A stretch of 20,230 bases of DNA from NCBI GenBank assembly GCA_017562135.1, contig QEYB01000742.1, positions 1-20,230 on the forward strand, written 5' to 3'. Below, in pieces: positions 1-10,400 of this stretch; position 1 is the first letter of the stretch; every line of letters starts with the position of its first letter. The position numbers were made by a program, and so were the translations under genes. Under the pieces are notes generated by a model that saw only the letters and a list, made by a program, of their open reading frames with translations, made no database searches and was not told the DNA's origin. Source of the stretch: Dipylidium caninum. Lineage: Eukaryota > Platyhelminthes > Cestoda > Cyclophyllidea > Dipylidiidae.

Positions 1-161
1 CGGCCATTGATCTCCCTAGATTCTCCGAGGCGTTATTGATGATAAATTAATCCTAAGTTCAACTCACTCATGTCAGGGGTTAGTTGAGAACTACTTTGCC
101 AATGTAGAGCAAAGCACCGAAGAAAAGGAGAGGATATTTAGTGGAAAGTAGGATAAAATAC

Positions 162-1177
162 TTAGATTGAATAAATCAGTGCTAAGAAGTCTTTGAGAGG
201 GGCCTCTGCGAAGGAAAGTGCAAATAGGTAATCTAGTGGCTTTGGCAGAATGGCAAACGAAGACACCTTGCTGCGGTCCACCGATTGAAATGACCGAACC
301 AAGCACGGCGGGTGGACAGCGCTTGTGCCAGAGCACGGACAATACAGTCCGCCTGAGAAAAAACCAATTAGATGAAATCCGTCCGAGAGATATTTGTTTG
401 AGCTGATCATTTCGCAAACTTTTTCAATTGCTTATTTACAGGCATGAAGAATGGAGTTAAGGCGATCCTAAATGTGTAAGAGGCAATATTCAATATTTCA
501 AATATAACAAACAAATTTCACAGGATTTCATTTTTCTCAGAAAAATAGGTTTTATGAAGAAGCAATTTATAGTAAAAAAATTGCCGTTTTCATGAGCATA
601 AAACTATGTGTTTCAATAAAAAAGCTAAAATAACCAATTAAAATATCCAATTAAACGTTTGAAATGTACACAAAAGGAATCTGTAATCTTTAACATTTGG
701 GATGTTACCATTGGAAGACTTTACTAGCGTACTCCAAAAACGCCTACACTTATTTTAAAAAATAAATCTACTACTTGCTCACCCACCACGAAGCTTGATG
801 ATCCAATCTCCACATTTAAGACGTAGACGCCTGTATTTTCATCTCTTATCATTAGACGCAAATGGTCAAGGCCCTTCGAAAAACCGGTGTCTCCTGGATT
901 GTGTATATAAATTGAAGTACAAATTTAAAGTCATCAATAATTGAGCATTTGAACAATCACTGTATTTAAGTAACTCGTGGAATAATCGGTTAAGTTGTGC
1001 TTGAGCATATGTCTCATTGAAGAAACACTATGAGCATCTATTGCGTTGTATTTTTGAAGTGCACAATATTATATACTCACCCATACCATGCCAAATAACA
1101 ACACTTAAGGGTCGCCCATTTGAATTTGTGATAATCAGTAAAAGAAGAAGATAGAACTTTGAAGAATAGATCGCCAT
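162..1177 (-). CDS. PPT1: PPT1, exons 1-3 only (copy A, frame-broken)
   Basis: This is the N-terminal half of a palmitoyl-protein thioesterase 1 gene. Exon 1 (1177-1081) is intact: an ATG, a hydrophobic signal peptide of about 20 residues (KFYLLLLLIIT core) and the family motif VVIWHGMG, ending at a GTGAGT donor. Exon 2 (893-787) is in frame, carries VYVLNVEIG, and is phase-compatible with its neighbours. Exon 3 (about 467-162) holds the nucleophile region, but indels scatter GFSQGG, AQRCPP and GGPQQGVFG over two frames, and the donor at its end is damaged. The other exons would lie left of the window. It may be a true partial paralogue or the same gene assembled twice. Because the breaks do not recur in copy B, sequencing error is more likely than pseudogenisation. 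Confidence 0.85.
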
Positions 1178-2708
1178 TTCAGGGGTGCTAATGGATTGAG
1201 AATGAATGTGTTAATATCGTGATTAATAGGACGACTCCTCGAGTTCTTTTTGATTATATGCCAATACCTTAAAGCCAATCATCACAAAAAGTAATAACTG
1301 ATGAATGGAAGCAAAAATCGGAGACAAGTATAATAAAATGTAAAGGAATGTCAGAGGAGGGGCCATAGTTAGGTAAGCATTGGCAAAAAGGTCTAGGTTT
1401 CGCATAAAACTCGATGTGACTGAACTCTCTAACCGAGTGATACCGTTTTAAAATAGGATCTACGTTAAACATCATGTTAAATGAACGGAAGCGGCACGGC
1501 GCCCACCGTGGACCTCTTCGCGACAAACAGTTTCAAATCAAGGAGCTCTTAAGGCCACAGATATTAGAATGACCTAATACAACTGATGAATCGGTTAATT
1601 AGAACTGTTCAGACTGAGTTACGTTAGGACGTACCTAAAATCACGTATCGCATTCTTAATGTTTTCACATTTTTATTTTTGAGGTTTTTGGTTTACCCAA
1701 ATTAGTAACGACGACGGCTTGAATTCCCATTGATTTTGACCAAGCTTTGCGAACTTCTCCCACCTTTCATGCGCAATATTTTTATGATAACCTCCGATCA
1801 GACAATTCAGACAGATTCCTCCGGCTTCATTAACACCAGCTAATTTTCCGCAGACACCCCAGGCCCCATTTCCCCCAGAACCCACCTAGTCGCGCCGATT
1901 AGGCAACAAAATACTATAGGCGGATTTTCATGGCTGGATAAATTTACAAATATCTTTATGTTTTTTCCATAATTGTCATTCTGTCTTTAAGGAAAAAAAC
2001 AACTCTGGCCTTCTGTCAAATCCCACATTATTTTCCAAAAAATTCAGCCATTGTTCCAACGCACGCAGACTTGAGCCTTTAGATTTAAAGAAAATCCTCA
2101 TGAGATGTTGCTATCCTGTGTAATGTTAGCCATTATGCCCCTGCAAAAAGAAACTCAATGTTTACCTGTCGCATCATATGGCGACAAATGCGTAAAGAGA
2201 AAAAATGATAGGCGTGTTAGTCCGCGAAAGTAAAAGAGGTTAATCGGCTTAGTTAGGTAAAAATTTTAGGACTCACGTCTCTCGATCAGGGTAATGCACC
2301 TTGCAAAGAATCCTTGAATTTTACAAAGTAATTAATTATCTTGAAACACGTTATACTTCACCGAATTCCCCAAATGCGCCTTAAGTGTTCCGAATTTTCT
2401 CGTAATCACATTCTTTTATGTCTATGCAAAATGGTTTAATGCATATTTTACAACCTAAATAATGGTAATTGCTGCCATGGTTGTCGGGTACTTTCCAAAA
2501 TATCTAGCTTTAACATGAACCGCCTGTGTAAATAAATATTTCAAAATGTGTGTAATATTTGTCTACACTTAAAGTGATTAAGAAATCTCTCCAAATTTTA
2601 AACTCCGATTGGACAGGAAAAAAATATCTTATATTCAACTGCAATTCTCAAGGCAACGGTGGTGTGGAAGGCCTCAAGATTATTTAATTGGATTTTAAAT
2701 GTGCTAAC
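1178..2708. other. Gap between PPT1 start and 4.1-type exon (copy A)
   Basis: This AT-rich stretch of 1.5 kb should hold the PPT1 promoter and the 3' end of the 4.1-type gene (both minus strand). I cannot assign further exons with confidence. Two short GC-rich islands, 1490-1530 and 1838-1892, are identical in copy B and may be exonic. The same interval in copy B is 18534-20199. Indel noise makes reading frames unreliable here. Confidence 0.5.
1660..1811. other. Copy A-specific block
   Basis: Between shared flanks (cgcattcttaa on the left, cagattcctccggctt on the right) this block of about 152 bp has no counterpart in copy B. On the minus strand it lies in a 70-codon open frame (NCLIGGYHKN, then HERWEKFAKLGQ) that also crosses into the shared flank. 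No family was recognised and no terminal inverted repeats were seen. Confidence 0.8.
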
Positions 2709-5700
2709 CTGTCTCACATACGACTCCGTTCGTCGGTTACGTTTCAGAGTTGCGGCTGAGATGTCCTGTGCTTCAACATAATCGAAATTAGCGTAGCGCG
2801 GTTGCCGATCACGTCTGCGTGGGAAGTAGGGTGAAGAGGCAGCGGAGGAAGGAGAGGAGGATAGGATTTCTTGTTGATGTGTCCAGGCCCCCTGTGAGGG
2901 CTGCGGGTTATAGGAATTTGACGCGGACCAGGCAATACTGCTACCTTTCGCAGCACCCATACCATTTGCATTGCTGACCCCGCTGCCAATTAACATTGAC
3001 AAATCCTCCTGCTCCTGGTTGTAGGAAGGGTACCCATTGGTGCTCACCTGTCGCGGCATCTGAAGATAGTGAAGCATAAAGTTTGACCATCCATGATGGG
3101 GGGATATGAGTACCTACTTCATCCCCCATTGAATGCGTGTCAGTGTAAAATATTCATCAGACAATATCATGGAGTATTTGGAACCAACATTACCACTGTG
3201 AAAAAGTAAATTTCATTCCTCATGAATGTCGGCAGGAAATAGTGAAGAGATGTTGAAGGCCAAAAGTAAAGTCGGGAAAACTGGCGTTGGTGATATTGCC
3301 TGCAGAAAAACACAGTGTGGAATGCATCGCAACCATGGAATCGCATTTACGCATGCAAGACGCACTCCAGATATAAATTAAGTTGTCTGATTCCAATGAA
3401 TTCCTTCTATGGCTCGGAATTGCCAATCTATGTGGTGTGAGGTAATTTAGAGAGGTATCATAGAGTAATAACGTCTTCCGTTAGGAAGCATCAACGTTAT
3501 GTAGCGTTTTAAAACTAGCATTGCATTAAGCGAATTGAAGTATATGAAACACTTATTTTTTGCGTGACTGATCTAAGAATTTTCAGCTTGCAAATTGGAG
3601 CTAGAAGTTTGCCCATTTATGTGTCCTTATGGACTGAAAGCTTTCACCACCCCTGAGTGAACAGGAAGTTTGGGGGAAAAGACTATCATTAGAACGGAAG
3701 GTACTGATCGCAGAACTCAACAAACTGCCGAAAAGTATTAACTGCAATTGCTAAATGCCTGCTTTTCAGTAATGAGTGTCATTCTTACATTATTGCTTTG
3801 GCGAATAATTGTCAATGGTGAAAAAAGAGATGATAATAACGGAAACGGGTTGGTGGAGATCCTTTTTGTAAATGATAGTAGCTGGGATGAGCAAGATAAT
3901 CTCCAAAAGCCCAGAGCTGACCTCATAATCCGCGCCTCTGCCGCCGGAGCCCAGAAGAGAGCCCTCACCCCGTGAACTTGTCTCGTCTAAGAGTGAGCCT
4001 TCATTATCGAGATAGACAGGAGCTGCAGGAGGGCTTCGGATTCCTCCTACCCGCTGGTTGGGGCTGCTTTGGCGGAACGCGTGCGCCTGCGATTGGTCGA
4101 AGCAGCGGATCCGGCGATGCCGCAGCACTCGGTTGCGGTTGTGCGTTCTCCTTCCTCATTGGCTGCACGTAGAGGTGGGAGGTAAGTGAAGAAATAGTGG
4201 AAAGGTCACGAGGATGTGGAGAGCGGCTCACCCGCAGAGTGGGTCCTAGGTAGTCACTGCTTTGTGCCCTCCCCAGGGTCATGTCACGCGGGTGTGTGCG
4301 ATTCAACGAATGCAAGCTGTTATAAGTGATCCCAGCTGGAAAAGGATTTGCAACCGCCCGGTTAGGAATGATTATCAGAAACAAACAATGGCAAAGTTCC
4401 TAATGTGATAACATTTACTTATGCTCTAACAGCAAGACAATCTCCCTCCAGGAAAACACATCAGTGATGCAAATAATTACCTAAGAACCGAGCTGTGTGT
4501 ACTTGTCGCTCGAGCGACGAACAGTTTGAAGGCTGCTAAAACTCTTTTGACACGCCTTGCCACGCAAGCGGCGCCTGTTTCACCTTCCAATCCGCCTACT
4601 GGAGGGAAGTAGATTACCAAATGCCGCTTGATTAGGGAAGTAAGGCAATGAGTTTTAAAAGTGACAATTAGGAGAAACGACAGCCTTCCCTGTAAGGCTT
4701 AATTCCTCCCATGATATCTTTTCTCATCAAACAAACAAGTGCACTTCAATTAAGATGCCTAGTTTGACCGCTGCTGTTGAACAGAAGAGGCTTAAAAAAT
4801 GCCGGGAACCGGGACAAAGGGTATGCCTTTTATTCACTAAAAGACGTCTCGGGCGCAAAGTCGCTTCTATTATTTCGAGCGTCATTGAATTGAGCTGCCC
4901 TGGTAAAAATGTGTAGAGCCTTGGATTCCCTTGGAACAAAACAAAACAAAACGTAAAACTCCAATAAAGTGCCATGATGATGGAAAACGTACCATGGTTG
5001 AGAGCAGCGGGGACGCTGGCTGTACGTTGGCGTCGAGGTCGCACGTCATCCCGCAGACTGTCCCTCTCCTCCGCTGGCGGACTTCCGATTTGGGTGGTGC
5101 GGTACTGGAAAAAGGTGCGGCCAGAGTATTGGAAGCGCGAGGAGCCCACCAGGAAGTCTATGGGACCTCGTTTGGATGCACGCGGCTCCTTTAGTCGGAA
5201 GAAAGAGTGGTGCTCCACAGCAGTTTTCCACAACCGCTTAGCTAATTGTGGATTCAAGAGCAGAAATCCGACCACCGTCTCTTCCGGCTCCGTCTAAAAA
5301 AGCAGTGCAAAACGCTTATACAAATCACGACAATCTCAAAAACATTCGTAACACCTAGCTATACAAACGTTGGAGCATAGTGTTGTGCTTTGCACCAGGC
5401 GGAGTGCGCGAGTGAGACATCGTGAAAGTCAGATAAACGTCTTCGACACCGACGTATTATTTAAAGATCTGAGACGAGGTAGCAGGCTTTCGACCTCCAC
5501 CCGGTCGGTTCTTCCTTTCGCCAGCCTCCTCTCCCGCTAACTCTTTCCCCCCCCCACCTTGTTATGCAGGCCAACTGCCTGCCCATTGGGCTCGGCGGCT
5601 GATGACGAGAAGACGCCGCTGTGGCTGACCACAGGGTTACGATGAAGTTCCTCATCAGCCTCCTTTACCTCTCCAAGGCCTGTTCTTTCATCGGCCACTT

Positions 5701-6455
5701 CTGTTGACAGGACTGACTGACCTCAGTCCCAGGCACAATTGAATGTTGGAAAATTTAAGCCACCAAATTCAACAATTTTGTTCTCCCGTGATTGAAAGGT
5801 GAATTGCATGATGTAGTGTTCTTCAGATGATAGAAACAATTAAACCCTGAGGGGCAATGCCTCCAACCGCCGTGCCTATTATGGATGTTACACAGAGAAC
5901 GTATAGCATCAACAGAGAACAGAAGTATTAAGAAATACACTGGACCACAGGCAGGCTATCGTTGCCTTTTTGTGAGCTGGCGCGAGCATTGCAGTTGTTT
6001 AAACTGACACACACTTCGATGGGAATCATCTTAGTATGCACTTCACCCCGATTTTTCAGTGCCATTCCTCGAGCCGACAACGGGCTCCGTTTATGTTCCA
6101 AACATGTCAATGTATGCTCTGGTCATGACTGCAGGGTGAGCATGGGAAGGCTCACCCTTTCCTTCAGGCATCCTGAATAAATTAAATTCGCTATAGGGGA
6201 ATCGGATGAGTTACATAGTCAGGTCGAATCTTGAGGTAAAAGTTGTTCTTCTTGTAGGAGATCTGCAGCACTTTCGGCCATGCGAACCGTCCAATGCGCA
6301 CACGATCACGGTAGACGACGATGCCGCTGTAGCCCACTCCAATGTAGATCTCCACATTTTCCATATCTCTTGCTGGATGGAGATCCAGTCCATAGAGGTC
6401 CAGTCGTTTCGCCGTCTCCAGATATTTTATATCCGCTTGTCCCGGTTTCATTCCC
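2709..6455 (-). CDS. EPB41: Band 4.1-type FERM protein, partial (four exons)
   Basis: This is a membrane-cytoskeleton linker of the protein 4.1/coracle family. Exon 6455-6215 encodes the end of FERM F2 and start of F3 ([51 protein letters not shown]). Exon 5293-4993 completes F3 ([17 protein letters not shown]) and the FERM-adjacent segment ([10 protein letters not shown], then RQRTASVP). The intron between them (921 bp) joins at phase 0. Next is probably 4022-3922 ([13 protein letters not shown]), matching phase 1, then 3059-2709, a Ser/Gln-rich spacer ending TESYVRQ at a CAG|GTTAGC donor. If that donor is not used, the frame runs to a stop near 2598. F1, most of F2 and the spectrin-actin-binding and C-terminal domains are not visible. 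The last exon recurs at the right edge. Family assignment is firm for the FERM exons; the spacer exons are inferred from phase and open frame. Confidence 0.85.
4935..4952 (+). repeat. (AAAAC)n simple repeat
   Basis: About three and a half AAAAC units lie in the 4.1-type intron just after the 5293-4993 exon. Confidence 0.8.
5547..5555 (+). repeat. Poly-C run
   Basis: Nine C in a row lie in the 4.1-type intron within a C/T-rich tract. The run length may be unreliable. Confidence 0.8.
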
Positions 6456-6976
6456 CTTAACAAGACAAATCAAGGGAGGAAACTAATGACATGCTTTTCT
6501 AAAGTGCCGGCTTGAACTAACTACTAGTACAACTTTCTTATCATCTACGATATTGATTCATTTTTTCTTCCAGGTATGGTGTTTTTCCTTTTTACTTTCA
6601 TTTTCCATTTAATTCCTCACACATAAGCCACACATTTCGCACAGGCACTTTTTATGGGAAGGTTGGTGCACCCTCCTTGGTCCCTTGACTTCTCATTCAT
6701 TTATTGTGATGATATGGCCCGTGTCATTATGCAGTCTATTTGGACATGGGACTGGTTTCCTTTTTAACGAGTTGCTGTACGAAGTGCACTCCTTTCTTGG
6801 CGCATGAAATGAATATTCTTTTTTCATGTATCATATTTTAGAAATCCGAGTTACATTTTTAACCGAAGATTGTTATGGTTCCCAACTTCCGAGAATATGT
6901 GCATTTTTCCAGCTTCTAACAAGTTTGGTCACGCTTCTTGGATAAGCCATTGTGCCTCGCACTTGCCCGATTGTAG
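6456..6976. other. Gap between 4.1-type and unrecognised gene
   Basis: This T-rich stretch lies upstream of both flanking genes. No FERM F1 or F2 exon was found on the minus strand. A short frame from the ATG at 6876 (MVPNFREYVHF) might be a 5' exon of the plus-strand gene, but its splice signals are weak. Confidence 0.4.
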
Positions 6977-7883
6977 CCATATCACGAGAAAAGTTGGAAG
7001 TCCAAGCTTTCCGTCTGCCAAGGGTTTTCCGCGGCGGTTACAAGTCCCTGACAGTACCAATGTCTCATGTCGTGGACTGCTCTTTTTGTTCTGCTGCTAA
7101 CACACCTGGTGATTTCTCCGAGAAGCCTCTCTCAAAAGTCCAATTTATCATTCACTACCTTGTGAGTTCATGTTACATGATCTGACGTTTTCTTCATGCC
7201 CACTTTTTAATTGGGACTGTTTTCACTTTGCTATTACCATAAAACTTCTTCAGTTCATTCTTTTTGAACCACACCAACCTATTATCATGCTTTGGTTTTA
7301 TACTCTCAATTTTTTTTTCGTGATTTTCTTTATTAGTTTTGTGGCGAGCCGGGATTATGGTTTCCTGATTTATCATCTGAAGCGCAAAAGGGTTTTGTTT
7401 GGATTACACTTTACTTTCTGTTAAGGTCCAACCAATATTTTAATTTGCACAACAGTATTTGTCCTCGGATATGATCGCATACACTTGGGTTAGATATGTT
7501 ACTTCAAATTACTACTTGATTGTTCAATTATTTGTTGTGATAGATGCCATCTGAGGATAGATATCCTTTGGGGTGAAATGATGTGCCCCGATTCTTTTGC
7601 AAAGTCTTTCACTAATTGTCCTCTTCTGAAGCCACCGTTGACAGGACAGCAGAGTGGAGGCACAGGTATAGTGCCGTTATCGACTTTGCGTGTGGAATTG
7701 GACGTTGCTGGTGAAGAGAAAACCCGGCGATTTAGCCTGGAAGACATTGCAAGCCTTGTTTTCGAGGCCCAATGGACTAGTGCCCGTGCCATCTGCCATC
7801 AGGTGAACTCCATTTTCTCCTGCTGTCCCAGTCGCATCCGTGACGTCTACGTCAACCTCCGTCTCTCTGCTTCAAAACGCTAG
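6977..7883 (+). CDS. Unrecognised gene, last two exons
   Basis: I do not recognise the family. Two phase-compatible exons read as coding. The first is 6977-7108, after a good acceptor (cccgattgtag), encoding REKLEVQAFRLPRVFRGGYK and then HVVDCSFCSAANTPG. The second is 7645-7883, after ttgacag, encoding VPLSTLRVELDVAG, RRFSLEDIASLVFEAQW and CHQVNSIFSCCPSRIRDVY, and ending at TAG after SASKR. Joining them completes a Gly codon (G+GA). The CxxC could be half of a zinc-binding site, but no partner is obvious. The 536-bp intron is T-rich. The 5' exons are not identified and should lie in 6456-6976 or further left. The gene runs opposite to the 4.1-type gene and ends about 530 bp before the tetraspanin. 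This is real coding sequence with moderate probability and unknown function. Confidence 0.5.
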
Positions 7884-8413
7884 TGTCGCCCCCTACCTTG
7901 TCTTTCACTTCCTGTTTTTTGTGCTGACTCGCACAGGCGGAAATCTTATTATGTTCCATCTCACTCCTTTTTCACGCCCTCCCACTTGTGTGTGTGCGTA
8001 ACAGCACCCATCCTTTAAAAATAATAAGATAGAATGCAGGGACTCTCGCTTCTTTTTCATCAGTTCTCTTTGTTGTTGTCTTGCACTCTTGTCCCGCTTT
8101 TACTCTTAGTCAAATATGTGGCGGACTTAATCAGTGGCAAACAAATTTTTGTTAAACTATTCATTATTAGACGTCTGATATAGACTCCTATGGCAGTATT
8201 TTTACGAAAATACATCGAAGCGTACAGGGATTAAGAAAAAATTGGTACATAATTTCAGCCGAATCTACGTCTGCGGGACGGATTTCCCTGGTCTCCTCTG
8301 GTCGCGCTCTCATTGGCTCACGTTTGACCCCCGCCGACGCGTGGTGCGTCGTCGCAGTCGCCTTATCGATCCGCTTGCGGCGGTGTAGTGCACCGATTTC
8401 GCGGTTCCGCCAA
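7884..8413. other. Intergenic region upstream of the tetraspanin
   Basis: This is the 3' flank of the unrecognised gene and the 5' flank of the tetraspanin. It contains TGTGTGTG (7987-7994) and a T-rich tract. The tetraspanin frame is open from about 8324 but without ATG. No promoter motif stands out. Confidence 0.5.
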
Positions 8414-9238
8414 ATGCAGGTCCGGTGGGTTATCTGGTTGATGACCATCTCATGGACGTTAAACTACGCAGCCTTTTTCATAGCTGTGGCGGCGATTCTC
8501 TTTGTGCGCCGTGGGACGTTCATGTTGATTTTAACGTCAAGCGAGACAACATTTGTGACTGTTGTTGCCACAGTTTATGGTTGCTGGCTCCTTATCAACG
8601 TCGCTTCGGCAGTACAAACCTTGCGCTCATCTCGACCCGGTGTGGGGATCGTCTTCCTCCTAGAAATGTACATCAGTCTCGCAATCGAGCTCTTCTTTCT
8701 GATCTTAGTTTTCATTAAGCGCGACAAATTTGTTAGAAGTTTACTCATCCTTGTTGTGGAGAAACTTTTGGGCAGATATTCTGATTCCGACGATGCAGTA
8801 TATCTCTCCGATTGGATAAACGAAACCTTCGAGTGTTGTGGTTTAACTCAGTGGCACTACGAGTGGTGGATGGATAGAAGGGGATGGATTCTGCCACATC
8901 TGAACATTTCATATGCTTGGGTGCCTCAGAGCTGTTGCATCCGTACGGCGTATTATAAAAATTGTGGATTGGCAAGGCCACGAAGGAGACATATGGAGTC
9001 GGGTGAAGGGAAAGGTGATCGATCTCATTATACCGCAGAAGTGCCCTACGAGTCCGGTGCTTTGGCAGCAGCAGAGTGGTACGGTCGACTTAATAATGAG
9101 CCCTGCCCAGAAATGATAACTGAGTACATTGGCGAGTGGCCAACTTATATCCTGATGTCGCTACTCGCACTCAGTGTTGGTAAGGCAACAATAAGCACAG
9201 CTGCTGCCATAGGAGTCTTCTATAAATCGAAGAAATGA
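8414..9238 (+). CDS. Tetraspanin, single exon
   Basis: This is a four-span membrane organiser of 274 aa. Membrane segments lie at about residues 5-31, 44-68, 76-101 and 244-269. The large extracellular loop (about 102-243) has the family CCG at 141-143, PQSCC at 171-175 and further cysteines at 184 and 231, giving six in all. NET at 136 and NIS at 164 are N-glycosylation sequons. An unusual basic stretch follows C184 (RPRRRH) within about 45 residues that separate C184 from C231. The open frame extends 30 codons upstream without an ATG, so the first ATG at 8414 is taken as the start, just before membrane segment 1. No intron is needed, which is uncommon for tetraspanins and could mean retroposition or 5' exons that I cannot see. 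Identity as a tetraspanin is firm; the subfamily is not recognised. Surface (tegument) location is inferred from known flatworm tetraspanins. Confidence 0.92.
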   Translation: MQVRWVIWLMTISWTLNYAAFFIAVAAILFVRRGTFMLILTSSETTFVTVVATVYGCWLLINVASAVQTLRSSRPGVGIVFLLEMYISLAIELFFLILVFIKRDKFVRSLLILVVEKLLGRYSDSDDAVYLSDWINETFECCGLTQWHYEWWMDRRGWILPHLNISYAWVPQSCCIRTAYYKNCGLARPRRRHMESGEGKGDRSHYTAEVPYESGALAAAEWYGRLNNEPCPEMITEYIGEWPTYILMSLLALSVGKATISTAAAIGVFYKSKK

Positions 9239-10400
9239 GTAATTATACTGTTAACACATCCGTCACGCACACTTCAATTGTGAATTGTGTTGATGGCTTG
9301 TCAAGACATCGCCGCGTCTATAAGTGAGCACTTACACGGAGGACTGAAAATGACTTTCGATTGTACAATCTGTGTTCCAAATGCAGCATGACTGAAGATT
9401 CGATAGTCTATGACAATTTTACAATACACTCCAACTCATAGAGGGGAAATTTATCCTAAGTCAAGATTAAGTAATGTGCAAAAATATCATACCTACAGCA
9501 TCGGCAGATTTCTACTTCCGTAGTGGATCACACATAGAGGAAAATCATTTCAACAAGTTTGAGGGTTCGTGAGGCAGGCTGCAAGTTTATAAATTTAAAG
9601 CTACTTAATTCTCGAATGCAAAATCGGGGATAGGTTGAGGTTAGAAAGTCAACAAGTTCGTAAGTTATTACGGGACATTAGTGTCCAAGATTACTTCCAC
9701 TGTAAAGTCCTTCCTTAGTCCCTAGCGCAAGATGGGGAAAGGATCATGACATTAGAAAAGCATACGGTTCGCTGATAACCTGTACCGCGCACACACTGCG
9801 CACGTACACGTAATTGCAAGAGACGGTCATCATAATTTTATGAAAGTAGTGTTTTTGTGAATTATTTAGGCCTGATAAAGAATGTAGTAATAATCTTCCC
9901 TTTTTTAAGGTAAGTAAATAAGCGGGAGGATGATGTAATGGACGACATCCGATCCAAATGATACGACAAGTTAAAACGGCCTACACAGATCAAAATAAGT
10001 CGGTAGAACCGGCATTTTTTGTTATTCATTGAATAAGATGTCGAGGGTGGTATAAATATTCGACGAACACAAAACAAGGCAGCATTCCTGAACACGTTAC
10101 AACCCTATTCGACGTATCGTATGTCCCAGCGAAAGGGTTTTTACTAGTTAATTAATATCTTTATATTTTATCAATGGTTAACCGAATGTTTTTGTTTGGA
10201 GAGACTCTGATGTGCGTTGTACCATATAGTGTAAATAACCTCCAAAGTGCACTGACCTTTATAACCTTAACGAACATCACATCTATAACAACAGAGCGTA
10301 AATCAAATATGCCTGGGCGAGTTTGTTGTTTACCCCAGTAAGCCATAGAATACTCATAGAGAATCTGAGTGAGCTGCCTACAAATCGTGTATTCCAATCT
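9239..10400. other. Intergenic region, tetraspanin to EFCAB6-like
   Basis: I see no supported gene in these 1.16 kb. There is a TATAAATA at 10051-10058, about 345 bases before the chosen EFCAB6-like ATG, but nothing else supports it as a promoter. Short minus-strand frames here are AT-rich and resemble no family. Confidence 0.5.

Larger units (their letters stand above)
1..2742. repeat. Copy A of a long terminal direct duplication
   Basis: This end of the window matches 17364-20230 in the same orientation over its whole length. The match starts at the first bases of the window (ctccctagat, then gataaattaatcc) and runs to the coding motif cgttcgtcggtta. Differences are overwhelmingly one- to few-base insertions and deletions, many in A or T runs, with long perfect stretches in GC-rich parts. 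PPT1 exon 3 in this copy has several frame breaks and has lost its GT donor, which copy B keeps. The true left limit cannot be seen because the match reaches base 1. The noise looks like unpolished long-read sequence, so frame breaks here should not be read as biological decay. Confidence 0.95.

Noticed and set aside
1..1177. Copy A PPT1 as a decayed pseudogene
   Set aside because: The frame breaks are isolated indels absent from copy B, and exons 1 and 2 are intact, which fits sequencing error better than neutral decay.
3220..3426. Minus-strand frame in the 4.1-type intron
   Set aside because: It has no acceptor and donor in a phase compatible with its neighbours and no known motif.
4051..4162. 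Alternative 4.1-type exon after the pyrimidine-rich acceptor at 4163
   Set aside because: The acceptor is good and phase matches upstream, but the frame meets TAG. Leaving at GG|GTAGGA gives phase 2, which fits neither the 28-bp gap to 4022 nor the exon at 3059.
7170..7424. Plus-strand hydrophobic frame as a membrane protein
   Set aside because: It is T-rich intron sequence between two phase-matched exons. The hydrophobicity follows from base composition.
8324..8413. N-terminal extension of the tetraspanin from a TTG
   Set aside because: The upstream 30 codons have no ATG, and eukaryotic starts at TTG are not expected. The ATG at 8414 sits directly before membrane segment 1.
8188..8448. Minus-strand frame overlapping the tetraspanin 5' end
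   Set aside because: Its composition looks protein-like, but it is antisense to a firm gene, has no splice partner and no family resemblance.
10051..10058. TATAAATA upstream of the EFCAB6-like gene as promoter
   Set aside because: It is about 345 bases from the chosen ATG, with no other promoter element, in AT-rich DNA where such matches arise by chance.
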